Assembly (NCBI GenBank): GCA_050732575.1
Contig: JBOHRF010000011.1
Span: forward strand, 1-46,592
From: JBBDWZ01 sp050732575
Lineage (GTDB): Bacteria; Gemmatimonadota; Gemmatimonadetes; Longimicrobiales; RSA9
Reading direction: 5' to 3'
Length of the DNA stretch: 46,592 nucleotides
Part shown: positions 24,577 to 32,172 of the stretch, piece after piece
How positions within the stretch are numbered: position 1 is the stretch's first letter
How the letters are laid out: every line of letters begins with the position of its first letter
Program-made: the position numbers and the translations under genes
Notes under the pieces: generated by a model
Seen by the model: the letters and a program-made list of their open reading frames with translations, nothing else
What the model was told of the DNA's origin: nothing
The model's database searches: none

Positions 24577-25709
24577 CAGCGCGCTCCCAGCTCCTCAGCC
24601 AGGAAATCCGCGATCGCTCCGATTACCTCCTCCTGTTGATCCCGAGTCAGCTCCGGATAGACCGGAATGCTGATCACTTCCTGCGTGGCGCGTTCACTTT
24701 CAGGAAAATCGCCGCGGCTATGGCCGAGTGGCCGGAAACATTCCTGCAGGTGCAGCGGCACCGGATAGTAGATGGCATTGCCAATGCCCATGCGGTCCAA
24801 TTGCATCTTCAACATATCCCTTCTGCGCACGCGTATTGTGTATTGATTGAAGACATGATCGTTGTGGGGCAGAACCTGCGGCACGCTCACGCCTTCGAGC
24901 TGGCTCAGCATGCGTGTATAGTGCGCGGCGTTCTCGCGGCGGCGTTGGGTCCAGCCATCGAGGTGCGGCAACTTGGCCGAGAGCACGGCTGCCTGCAACG
25001 CATCGAGCCTGGAGTTCGTGCCCACCATCTCGTGGTGGTACATCTGGCGGCCACCGTGCACGCGCAGCTTGCGCAGCCGATCGGCCACTCGGTCATCCTG
25101 CGTCGTAACCAGTCCACCATCACCAAAGCCGCCCAGATTCTTGGACGGAAAAAAGGAAAAGCAGCCGGTGACGCCCAGCGTGCCCGCTTGCCGCCACTCA
25201 CCGTTCAGCCGTTGCCGCGCCCGAATCGACTGCGCCGCATCTTCGATCAGGATCAGGTTGTGCCGCTCGGCCAGCTCGAGCAAAGGCTGCAACTCCGCCA
25301 TTTGACCGTACAAGTGGACCACGATCAACGCACGCGTCTTGGGGGTGAGCACGCGTTCCACCGTCTCCGCAGTGAGGTTGTACGTGGCGGGATCGATGTC
25401 CGCAAAGACCGGACGGAACCCCGCGTTCCACACGGCACCGGCCGAGGCAAAGAACGTGAAGCTCGGCACTATCACTTCGCTGCCCGTCTCCAACTCGAGA
25501 GCACGCAGACTCAACAGGATGGCATCGGTGCCGCTAGCACAGCTTATGGCGTGTCGCGCACCCGTGCATTGCGCGATCTCGGCCTCGAGCCGGTCTACCC
25601 ACGGACCCATGATGAAGCGTTGCGAGCGTACGACATCTGCCACAGCGCGATCCAGATCTGCCTGGATGGCCGTGTATTGGTGAGCGAGATCGAGCAATGG
25701 CACCGGCAT
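24576..25709 (-). CDS. DegT/DnrJ/EryC1/StrS-family sugar aminotransferase (WbpE-like)
   Basis: This is a PLP-dependent aminotransferase acting on keto-sugar nucleotides. The start at ATG 25709 (MPVPLLDLAHQ) has GAGG six nt upstream and gives 377 residues; the longer frame to 25784 is not conserved. Family segments are SCASGTDAILLSLRAL, LILIEDAAQS and the PLP lysine in FSFFPSKNLGGFGDGG (Lys190). The C-terminal NAIYYPVPLHLQECF resembles WbpE-type enzymes that aminate UDP-3-keto-N-acetylglucosaminuronate. That fits the WbpA-like dehydrogenase at 28.2-29.6 kb, but the oxidase and acetyltransferase of that route are not in the window. Confidence 0.85.
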   Translation of the reverse strand: MPVPLLDLAHQYTAIQADLDRAVADVVRSQRFIMGPWVDRLEAEIAQCTGARHAISCASGTDAILLSLRALELETGSEVIVPSFTFFASAGAVWNAGFRPVFADIDPATYNLTAETVERVLTPKTRALIVVHLYGQMAELQPLLELAERHNLILIEDAAQSIRARQRLNGEWRQAGTLGVTGCFSFFPSKNLGGFGDGGLVTTQDDRVADRLRKLRVHGGRQMYHHEMVGTNSRLDALQAAVLSAKLPHLDGWTQRRRENAAHYTRMLSQLEGVSVPQVLPHNDHVFNQYTIRVRRRDMLKMQLDRMGIGNAIYYPVPLHLQECFRPLGHSRGDFPESERATQEVISIPVYPELTRDQQEEVIGAIADFLAEELGAR

Positions 25710-25748
25710 GTCTATCCTCAAGAAACACAGGCAATTACGGCGGGGGAA

Positions 25749-25776
25749 GCTATAGCGGGCACGGCCCTCAAAGCAA
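25749..25776 (-). promoter_or_regulatory. Possible promoter for the aminotransferase-ugd transcript
   Basis: In the divergent spacer, minus-strand TTGCTT (25776-25771) and TATAGC (25754-25749) are 16 bp apart, a weak sigma70-like match. The start point would be about 30 nt before the aminotransferase ATG. Confidence 0.35.
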
Positions 25777-25811
25777 ATCCGCACGCCCTCGCTCGCGCAC
25801 GGTGCGCGGTG

Positions 25812-25869
25812 TAAAATGTGCGCTTGCCCACACTCAAGACGTTTCGAACGGGCTTTGGTGAACGGAGGA
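25812..25869 (+). promoter_or_regulatory. -10 box and strong ribosome site of the UDP-glucuronate decarboxylase gene
   Basis: TAAAAT at 25812-25817 is a 5/6 match to a -10 box, but no good -35 box lies at the usual distance. GGAGGA at 25864-25869 is an excellent ribosome site 4-5 nt before TTG 25874. It decides this start, since the overlapping ATG at 25869 runs into a stop after five codons. Confidence 0.4.
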
Positions 25870-25873
25870 TGGT

Positions 25874-26818
25874 TTGCGAGTCCTGATCACAGGCGCGGCC
25901 GGATTTCTCGGCTCTCATCTGTGCGATCGTTTCGTGGCCGACGGTCATGAAGTGGTCGGCATGGATAACTTGATCACAGGCAACATGGATAACCTCAGCC
26001 ATTTGCAGAGTGAGCCGCGCTTCAGCTTCCATGAACATGACGTCACCACCGAAATCTCAATCACGGGCGCCCTCGACGGCGTATTGCACTTTGCCAGTCC
26101 GGCCAGCCCCGTGGATTATTTGGAACTGCCCATTCAGACCTTGAAAGTGGGCAGTCTGGGCACGCATAAGACGCTGGGCGTGGCCAAGGCTAAACGCGCG
26201 CGGTATTTCCTGGCCTCCACGTCCGAAGTGTATGGCGATCCTCAAGTGCATCCGCAACCCGAAACTTACTGGGGCCATGTCAACCCGATCGGGCCGCGCG
26301 GCGTGTACGACGAAGCCAAGCGGTTCGCCGAAGCCATGACCATGGCTTATCACCGATTCCATAAGGTCGATACGCGCATCGTGCGCATCTTCAACACCTA
26401 TGGTCCGCGCATGCGACCTTCGGACGGTCGCGTGGTTTCCAATTTCATCGTGCAGGCCTTGCAGGGTGAGAACCTGACCGTCTATGGCGACGGTGCGCAG
26501 ACCCGTTCGTTTTGTTACGCCCAGGATGAAGTCGAAGGTCTGTACCGCCTGTTTCTTTCCGACTACACGCAACCCGTGAACATTGGCAACCCGGTGGAAT
26601 TCACCATTCTCGAGCTGGCCGAAAAAGTGCTCGCTCTGGTGGGCGGAAGCTCACGCATTGAGTATCGGCCACTGCCCGAGGACGATCCCAAGGTGAGGCA
26701 GCCGGACATTACGCTCGCTCGCAGCCTGCTCGGCTGGGAGCCCACCGTGACGCTGGATGAGGGACTGCGCAAAACGGTTCCCTATTTCGAGCGTCTGCTG
26801 ACCACCTCAAGGGGCTGA
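25874..26818 (+). CDS. UDP-glucuronate decarboxylase (UDP-xylose synthase)
   Basis: This is the only plus-strand gene. The 314-residue short-chain dehydrogenase has GAAGFLGSH (7-15), the TSE triad part (STSEVYGD, Thr116) and the YDEAK motif (Tyr145, Lys149) in GPRGVYDEAKRFAEA, the pattern of UXS enzymes that convert UDP-glucuronate to UDP-xylose via a 4-keto intermediate. It uses a TTG start with a strong GGAGGA. It is divergent from the aminotransferase-ugd genes, whose Ugd makes its substrate, and convergent with the phosphatase gene, only 26 bp away. A dTDP-glucose 4,6-dehydratase is a less likely reading. Confidence 0.92.
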   Translation: MRVLITGAAGFLGSHLCDRFVADGHEVVGMDNLITGNMDNLSHLQSEPRFSFHEHDVTTEISITGALDGVLHFASPASPVDYLELPIQTLKVGSLGTHKTLGVAKAKRARYFLASTSEVYGDPQVHPQPETYWGHVNPIGPRGVYDEAKRFAEAMTMAYHRFHKVDTRIVRIFNTYGPRMRPSDGRVVSNFIVQALQGENLTVYGDGAQTRSFCYAQDEVEGLYRLFLSDYTQPVNIGNPVEFTILELAEKVLALVGGSSRIEYRPLPEDDPKVRQPDITLARSLLGWEPTVTLDEGLRKTVPYFERLLTTSRG

Positions 26819-26844
26819 GCCGCAGGATCGCTGGCCGCCGACCC

Positions 26845-27636
26845 TCACTCCGAACCGAACAGCCCGCTCACCCGATTCCATAACGATCGCCGCACGCGTA
26901 GTGGCGGCACAGGCAGAGGTGCCTCATCGTTGAGGATGCGACCCGGGTTGATCGTGGTGAGCAGTTCCGCTTGCTCGTTGCCAGCCAGCTCGGTGAGCAG
27001 TGCGCGGTAATGGGCGGCTCCCGTTTTGCCCCGGGCGTGATAATCCGTGCACAGGTAATCCACCCAGCCGAGCTCCAACAAACCAAAGGCCAGTCGTCGT
27101 GCGGCCGGTCCGTATCTACCCAGCAGTGATGATCCCGTCACTTGCAGAAAGCCGCCGCTTCGGCGCCACAGTTCACCCAGTGAATTGTCTTTGTGATAAC
27201 CAACGTAGCGCTCGGGATGGGCAATGATGGGGCTGTAAGCGCGCGCACGCAGTTCCGAAATCAAAGCCGATGAACGTGGCGGCACGGTCATGTAGGGAAA
27301 CTCGACCAATACAAAGTGGCTGCCGGCCAGCCGCAGCCGTGAATCCTCAATGCGCGCTTCGGGTGCGTCCAGCGCCAGCTCAACGCCGCGCCGCAATTCC
27401 AGCTCGGGATGATGTTCGCGCGCATGCGCCGTCAACTTCAGCCAGCCGCGGTCGATTTCCGCTAGCCGCGCGGCGGCCAGCGGTGGATTCAGCGTGAGTG
27501 ATGCATTGAAGTGCGGGGTCGTGATGATGGTGCTAACGCCATCTTCGGCAAACGCGCTGAGCGCAGCGCACGACTGCTCGATGGTTTGTGCGCCGTCGTC
27601 CACTCCCGGAATGAGGTGATTGTGAAAGTCGACCAT
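26845..27636 (-). CDS. PHP-type tyrosine-protein phosphatase (CpsB/YwqE family)
   Basis: This protein of about 263 residues starts MVDFHNHLIPGVDDGAQT, the metal-binding HxH opening of the PHP phosphatases that dephosphorylate the tyrosine kinase controlling capsule or exopolysaccharide export. Further metal residues are in TTPHFN, RRGVELALDAPEA, IIAHPERY and YLCTDYHARG. I chose ATG 27636, where the family normally begins; a GTG at 27651 is in frame, 5 bp after the NusG-like stop. No cognate tyrosine kinase or export gene is in the window. Confidence 0.85.
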   Translation of the reverse strand: MVDFHNHLIPGVDDGAQTIEQSCAALSAFAEDGVSTIITTPHFNASLTLNPPLAAARLAEIDRGWLKLTAHAREHHPELELRRGVELALDAPEARIEDSRLRLAGSHFVLVEFPYMTVPPRSSALISELRARAYSPIIAHPERYVGYHKDNSLGELWRRSGGFLQVTGSSLLGRYGPAARRLAFGLLELGWVDYLCTDYHARGKTGAAHYRALLTELAGNEQAELLTTINPGRILNDEAPLPVPPLRVRRSLWNRVSGLFGSE

Positions 27637-27656
27637 ACCGGTCAGGCGCACATGGG

Positions 27657-28190
27657 TCAGCGCGGGTCCGTGACTGGGCTCAACAATCGTACATCAATGT
27701 CGATTTCCAGACCCTGCCCTAGGGCGGCAATGCCGACCAGCACTCGCCGGCGCCTGCGACTTGCCATCACCACGCCCTCCACACCCTCAAATGGACCCTC
27801 GCGCACGCGCACCCGTTCACCCTGTGGCAGCAACGGTCGCAGCTCGCCCTCCAGCCCAGTGCCGGCCAATGCTGCGGCAAAGCGCCGCACGTTGTTCAAC
27901 TCTTCTTCCGCTATTGCCGCCAGCTGACCGTTCGTTTTCACGATCGTGCTGACGCCTGGTGTGCTCAGCACTGCATGTACATCGCTCATTGTGAAACGGC
28001 CAAACACGTAGCCGGCAAACATCGGGAACTGCACCAGCTTCTGGCGATCCTTCCATTGCCGCTGCCGCGCGACTAGCGGCAGGTAACTCTCTACGCCCCT
28101 TTGCACGAGCAGCCGGGCCACTTGCTTCTCGGCCCGCGCCCGCGTACGGCAGGCGTGCCAGCGGGCCGGCGCTACCGCGCTGCTCGGCAT
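27657..28190 (-). CDS. NusG-like transcription antiterminator (UpxY/RfaH/LoaP-type paralogue)
   Basis: This 177-residue protein has an N-terminal NGN domain (WHACRTRARAEKQVARLL, then FPMFAGYVFGRF) and a C-terminal KOW motif (GERVRVREGPFEGVEGVV, about 125-142). The general NusG gene normally lies beside secE and rplK, so this is a specialised paralogue. Such paralogues usually sit at the head of polysaccharide operons and help RNA polymerase read through long operons. Here it is second after a UDP-sugar dehydrogenase, followed only by the phosphatase gene, so its target operon is probably elsewhere. Confidence 0.85.
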   Translation of the reverse strand: MPSSAVAPARWHACRTRARAEKQVARLLVQRGVESYLPLVARQRQWKDRQKLVQFPMFAGYVFGRFTMSDVHAVLSTPGVSTIVKTNGQLAAIAEEELNNVRRFAAALAGTGLEGELRPLLPQGERVRVREGPFEGVEGVVMASRRRRRVLVGIAALGQGLEIDIDVRLLSPVTDPR

Positions 28191-28195
28191 GGCAT

Positions 28196-29572
28196 TCAGC
28201 GGCCCCTGGCTGCGACCGGCAGCCCTTCCTCCGCTGCTGGGACCGTGCTGCCGCTCAGCCCGACTACGTTGGCTGAGCCCAGTGCGCGGGTCGCGTTGCG
28301 GGTATCCACCACCAGCGACGCATGGCGCACCACGAATGCGTAGTCAATGACCTCGTGGTCGGTCGTGATCACCACACAGTCGCAACCGGCCAGTACCACC
28401 TTGTTCAAGGGCACGCTGGTGTGCAGTGCATCCTCATCACGCACCTGCGGCACATACGGATCGTGATACGTCACCTCCGCGCCCTTATTCATCAGCAAAC
28501 GCATGACGTCCAGTGCCGGGCTCTCCCGCACGTCATCAATGTCCCGCTTGTACGCCACTCCCAGCAAAAGAATGCGCGACCCGCGCACCGGTTTGGCTTG
28601 CTGATTCAGTGCATCCTGCACCTTCTCCACTACATAGTGCGGCATTTCCGAGTTGATTTCGCCGGCCAGCTCGATCATCCGTGTCTTGTAATTGAGTGTT
28701 TTCATCTTCCATGCCAGGTAATGCGGGTCGAGCGGGATGCAGTGGCCCCCAATACCGGGACCCGGCGTGAACTTCATGAAGCCAAACGGTTTGGTGGCAG
28801 CCGCTTCAATCACTTCGAACACGTCCACACCGAGCCGGTCTGCGACCTGCGCCATTTCGTTTACCAGTGCAATGTTCACGGCCCGGAATGTGTTCTCCAG
28901 CAGTTTGGTCAGTTCCGCGGCTTCGGTTGAAGACACGGCCACAATGCGCTCCATGCCCTGCGCATACAAGGCGCGCCCGGCTTCCAGGCAGCGTCGCGTG
29001 ATGCCTCCGATCACTTTGGGCGTGTTGGCTACTTTCCACACTTCGTTGCCCGGATCCACGCGTTCCGGACTGAAACAGAGAAAGAAATCCTCACCTACTT
29101 TGAGGCCCTTGGCCTCGAGCATGGGCAGCATCAAGTCGCGCGTGGTACCCGGATAGGTCGTGGATTCCAGGATGATCAATTGCCCGGTCCGCAGTGTGCG
29201 GCCGATGGCCTCGGTTGCGGCCACTACATAACTGACGTCCGGATCGCGTGTTTTGGAGAGGGGCGTCGGCACGCACACCGAGACGGCATCACATTCGCTC
29301 AGCAGCGTCATGTTGGTGGTTGCCGTTATCCGTCCACTGCCTACCAGATCGGCTAACTGAGCGGAATCCGTGTCCTTGATGTGAGACTGACCCGCGTTGA
29401 TGCTATTCACCACCGAGTCCGAAACGTCAAAGCCCAACACGCGATACCCGGATCGCGCCAGTTGTACGGCCAGCGGCAATCCCACATAGCCCAGTCCAAT
29501 GACGCCACAGACCGCGCTCCGGCCGCGGATGCGCTCCAGTATTTCATCTTCGGCTCGCCGCCCCGATTGCAT
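28196..29572 (-). CDS. UDP-N-acetylhexosamine 6-dehydrogenase (WbpA/WecC-like)
   Basis: This nucleotide-sugar dehydrogenase oxidises the C6 alcohol of a UDP-HexNAc to a uronic acid. The roughly 458-residue protein has the Rossmann motif GVIGLGYVGLPLAVQLA, STTYPGTTRDLMLPML, the substrate segment FSPERVDPGN and the catalytic cysteine in GPGIGGHCIPLDPHYL. These are typical of WbpA/WecC enzymes rather than Ugd, which is also present at 23.2 kb. The ATG at 29572 overlaps the hemD stop (TGATG); a TTG one codon earlier is possible. Together with the WbpE-like aminotransferase it suggests a diamino-uronic acid sugar. Confidence 0.88.
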   Translation of the reverse strand: MQSGRRAEDEILERIRGRSAVCGVIGLGYVGLPLAVQLARSGYRVLGFDVSDSVVNSINAGQSHIKDTDSAQLADLVGSGRITATTNMTLLSECDAVSVCVPTPLSKTRDPDVSYVVAATEAIGRTLRTGQLIILESTTYPGTTRDLMLPMLEAKGLKVGEDFFLCFSPERVDPGNEVWKVANTPKVIGGITRRCLEAGRALYAQGMERIVAVSSTEAAELTKLLENTFRAVNIALVNEMAQVADRLGVDVFEVIEAAATKPFGFMKFTPGPGIGGHCIPLDPHYLAWKMKTLNYKTRMIELAGEINSEMPHYVVEKVQDALNQQAKPVRGSRILLLGVAYKRDIDDVRESPALDVMRLLMNKGAEVTYHDPYVPQVRDEDALHTSVPLNKVVLAGCDCVVITTDHEVIDYAFVVRHASLVVDTRNATRALGSANVVGLSGSTVPAAEEGLPVAARGR

Positions 29573-30372
29573 CAATGTCCTCCTATCCCGTCGCCTCGAT
29601 TGGCAAAATGACTCGATAAGGCTTGCACCAAACCTGCTACTGTATGATCGGGTGCTACTACGGCCGGTATGAGTCCAAGCTCGCGCATTCGATGCGCGGT
29701 AACTGGACCAATCGCGGCCAACACAACTTCGGGCGGCAGGACGCCCACGCCCGCCTCAAAATAGGTTACGGTTGACGGTGACGTAAACGTGATTACGTCT
29801 ATGGTGCGCTCTCGCAGTCGCGCGCGCACTTGCTCCAGCTGCTCCAGATCTGGCAACGACCGATACGCTTCCACTTCGGTTACCTGGGCACCCAGCGCGC
29901 GCAGCCGCTCTGGAAGTGCTGGATTGCCGCCCGCGCCACGGGCCAGCAGGATGCGCTGTTCACCCGCCTGAATTCGGTGGGCGAGAACGGTGGCGATTTC
30001 AGCGCCAACAAACTGGTCAGGCATGGCCTGCGCAATGATGCCGCTGTGCCGCAGTGCCGCCGCCGTGGTCGGTCCAACACAAGCCACCCGTCGCTGGGCC
30101 AGCGCGTGCGCGCCCGAGCCCTGTCGCTCCAACTCAGCCAGGATCGCGCGCACGCCATTGACCGAAGTCAGAATAACCCAATCGAACCGATCGAGTGTGG
30201 CTACTGCGTGCTGAAAGGGCGATGCATTCTGGGGATCGGCAATGCGAATGGCTGGACAGAAAATGACTTCCGCTCCCAGCTCGGTCAGCTGGCGCGCCAT
30301 CTCCTCGGCCTGTGCACGCGCGCGTGTAATCACGATGCGGCGGCCGGACAGCGATCGCCGATCGCTCAGCAC
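29572..30372 (-). CDS. hemD: Uroporphyrinogen-III synthase
   Basis: HemD closes and rearranges hydroxymethylbilane to uroporphyrinogen III. HemD proteins are poorly conserved, but RRIVITRARAQAEEMARQL at the start, DWVILTSVNGVRA, and VITFTSPSTVTYFEAG followed by VVLAAIGPVTAHRMRELG in the second half are typical. The 266-residue length fits. The start is GTG at 30372, 24 bp after the rpmB terminator, leaving little room for a promoter. The stop overlaps the UDP-sugar dehydrogenase start, an unusual partner. hemA and hemB lie 21-26 kb away; hemC is not seen. Confidence 0.85.
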   Translation of the reverse strand: MLSDRRSLSGRRIVITRARAQAEEMARQLTELGAEVIFCPAIRIADPQNASPFQHAVATLDRFDWVILTSVNGVRAILAELERQGSGAHALAQRRVACVGPTTAAALRHSGIIAQAMPDQFVGAEIATVLAHRIQAGEQRILLARGAGGNPALPERLRALGAQVTEVEAYRSLPDLEQLEQVRARLRERTIDVITFTSPSTVTYFEAGVGVLPPEVVLAAIGPVTAHRMRELGLIPAVVAPDHTVAGLVQALSSHFANRGDGIGGH

Positions 30373-30395
30373 AGGTCACTCGAGCGCAAAGAACA

Positions 30396-30425
30396 ATCGC
30401 CCGGAGCCTTTCGGCCCCGGGCGAT
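30396..30425 (-). terminator. Intrinsic terminator of the ribosomal protein cluster after rpmB
   Basis: On the minus strand a 13-pair stem with one G-T wobble, ATCGCCCGGGGCC and GGCTCCGGGCGAT, is capped by a GAAA tetraloop and followed by TGTTCTTTG. It lies 26 bp past the rpmB stop and ends 24 nt before the hemD GTG. Confidence 0.75.
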
Positions 30426-30450
30426 GAAAACGACTACTACGCGCTCACGC

Positions 30451-30645
30451 TCAAATGACCTTGCGCACCTTGCCCGCCGAGAGGCAGCGCGTGCAGACGC
30501 GGACATGTTTGCGTTCGCCTTCATTGGTCTGGATGTGGACTCGCCGCAGGTTCGGCAACCACCGCCGGCGAGTCCGGTTGTTGGCATGACTCACATTGTT
30601 GCCGAAGCGCACGCCCTTGTTGCATACGTAGCAGACCCGTGCCAT
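30451..30645 (-). CDS. rpmB: 50S ribosomal protein L28
   Basis: The 64-residue protein has the L28 core (NNVSHANNRTRRRWLPNLRR) and two CxxC pairs (CYVC at 5-8, CTRC near 51-54), so it is the zinc-ribbon form. L28 sits near the exit site of the large subunit. Here it directly follows rplQ by 3 bp, joined to the end of the alpha operon rather than next to rpmG. Confidence 0.93.
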   Translation of the reverse strand: MARVCYVCNKGVRFGNNVSHANNRTRRRWLPNLRRVHIQTNEGERKHVRVCTRCLSAGKVRKVI

Positions 30646-30648
30646 GGC

Positions 30649-31002
30649 TCAATCCACCAGCTCAATGATCGACATGTCGGCTGCATCACCCGGGCGATGA
30701 CCGAGGTGCAGCACGCGCGTATACCCGCCTGGCCTTTCCGCGAAGCGCGGACCGATGACCTCGAACAACTTGGTCAGTGCCGTGCCGTCCTGGATCTTAC
30801 GGGCCACCAATCGGCGCGCATGCAAATCGCCCCGCTTGGCTTTGGTGATCAACGGTTCGGCGTATTGACGCAGCTCCTTGGCCTTTTCGGTCGTGGTCTC
30901 CACGCGGCCGTGCAGGAACAGCGATGTTGCCATGTTGCGCATCATCGCCTTCCGGTGCTCAGCCGTGCGATGAAAGCCGCGACCTTTCTTCCGATGCCTC
31001 AT
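30649..31002 (-). CDS. rplQ: 50S ribosomal protein L17
   Basis: The 117-residue protein begins MRHRKKGRGFHRTAEHRKAM, diagnostic of L17, with TEKAKELRQYAEPLITKAK in the middle. It binds near the polypeptide exit of the 50S subunit. It follows rpoA by 8 bp in the standard alpha-operon order. Confidence 0.95.
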   Translation of the reverse strand: MRHRKKGRGFHRTAEHRKAMMRNMATSLFLHGRVETTTEKAKELRQYAEPLITKAKRGDLHARRLVARKIQDGTALTKLFEVIGPRFAERPGGYTRVLHLGHRPGDAADMSIIELVD

Positions 31003-31010
31003 GTCGCCAG

Positions 31011-32078
31011 CTACTCCTGCTCCGCCTCGCGGCGCGAACCAACTTCCAGCTCCGAAACGCCGTTGCCCTGTTCGACCAGGTAGAGCTCCCCATCTTCGCC
31101 CGCTTCCAGCTTCATGCCGAAATGCAGGTTATGCTCGTTCAGGAACTGACGGATCTCCTCCAGCGACTTGATGCCGAAGTTCTCGATATTGAGCATCTGG
31201 TCCTCCGTTCGCTGTACCAGATCGCCCAGCGTGATGATGTTCTCTTTCTTCAGCGAATTCACCGATCGCACCGACAGTTCGGCCAGCTCGTCGATGGGAC
31301 GGCGGAACAGGTCACGCAAGGGTGTAGGCACGCGCACTGCGCCCGGCACCGGCGGCGCCTCACTCAACGGCTCGGCAAAGCGCAGCATGTACTCCAGATG
31401 CTTGCGCGCCAGTTCCGCAGCATAACCCACCGACTCCTCGGGAGAAACGCTACCATTGGTCTCTACCAGCAGGGTCAGCCGATCGAAGTCCGTGCGCTGG
31501 CCCACGCGCGTCTCATCAACCGTGAAGTTGGCGCGCAGCACCGGATTGAAGATGGAGTCGACGCGCACCAGGTCCACCGGACTGCCTTTGGGCAAGGCAT
31601 GCTGCTCGGCCGGCACAAAGCCGCGACCTTTGGTCACATACAGGGCCATGTTCAGTTCACGGTCGTCCTGCAGCGTGAACAGGTGATGGTCCGGATTGAG
31701 AATCGAGACCATGCCGGTCTTGGCCACGGCGCGCGCCGAAACCGGTCCCGTGCGCTCCGCCCGTAGCTCGAGTACCGCTTCCTCCTGGTTTACATCCAGC
31801 ATCAAGACGAGCGTCTTGAGGTTCTGGATGATCTGGTGCACGTCCTCGACTACGCCCGGCACCGTTTGGTGTTCGTGCACGACGCCGTCCATACGGAACG
31901 CCCACACCGCCGAGCCCCGTAATGAGGAGAGCAGGATCCGCCGCACCGTATTGCCCAGCGTCTGGCCATAGCCTCGCTCGAGCGGCGCCACGACGAATTG
32001 TGCCGTCCGACCATCCGACGACTTGCCCACTACTTCGATCCGCTGCGGTAGCACCAGTCCGGTAAGATCCAATTCCAC
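31011..32078 (-). CDS. rpoA: DNA-directed RNA polymerase alpha subunit
   Basis: The 355-residue alpha subunit assembles RNA polymerase and contacts promoter DNA and activators. The N-terminal domain has PLERGYGQTLGNTVRRILLSS (about 32-52), needed for dimerisation. The C-terminal domain has AELSVRSVNSLKKENIITLG and FGIKSLEEIRQFL, the helix-hairpin-helix that binds UP elements, including the conserved Arg in SVRS. An acidic tail follows. The GTG at 32078 has GGGAGG 6 nt upstream. It lies between rpsD and rplQ as usual. Confidence 0.96.
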   Translation of the reverse strand: MELDLTGLVLPQRIEVVGKSSDGRTAQFVVAPLERGYGQTLGNTVRRILLSSLRGSAVWAFRMDGVVHEHQTVPGVVEDVHQIIQNLKTLVLMLDVNQEEAVLELRAERTGPVSARAVAKTGMVSILNPDHHLFTLQDDRELNMALYVTKGRGFVPAEQHALPKGSPVDLVRVDSIFNPVLRANFTVDETRVGQRTDFDRLTLLVETNGSVSPEESVGYAAELARKHLEYMLRFAEPLSEAPPVPGAVRVPTPLRDLFRRPIDELAELSVRSVNSLKKENIITLGDLVQRTEDQMLNIENFGIKSLEEIRQFLNEHNLHFGMKLEAGEDGELYLVEQGNGVSELEVGSRREAEQE

Positions 32079-32172
32079 GTCGGTCCTCCCCGTTTCACAG
32101 GGTGGTAAAAGTGACGGTGGAGGAATGGCGCAAACGATGTCGCCATCATCCCAACCACCTGCCAGCTCGTTC

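Noticed and set aside
24636..25814. 392-codon plus-strand frame opposite the aminotransferase gene
   Set aside because: Antisense shadow; the minus-strand frame has PLP-enzyme motifs and a good ribosome site.
29830..31083. 417-codon open frame on the plus strand across hemD, rpmB and rplQ
   Set aside because: It is antisense to three well-supported genes; long shadow frames are expected in high-GC DNA and its translation matches no family I know.
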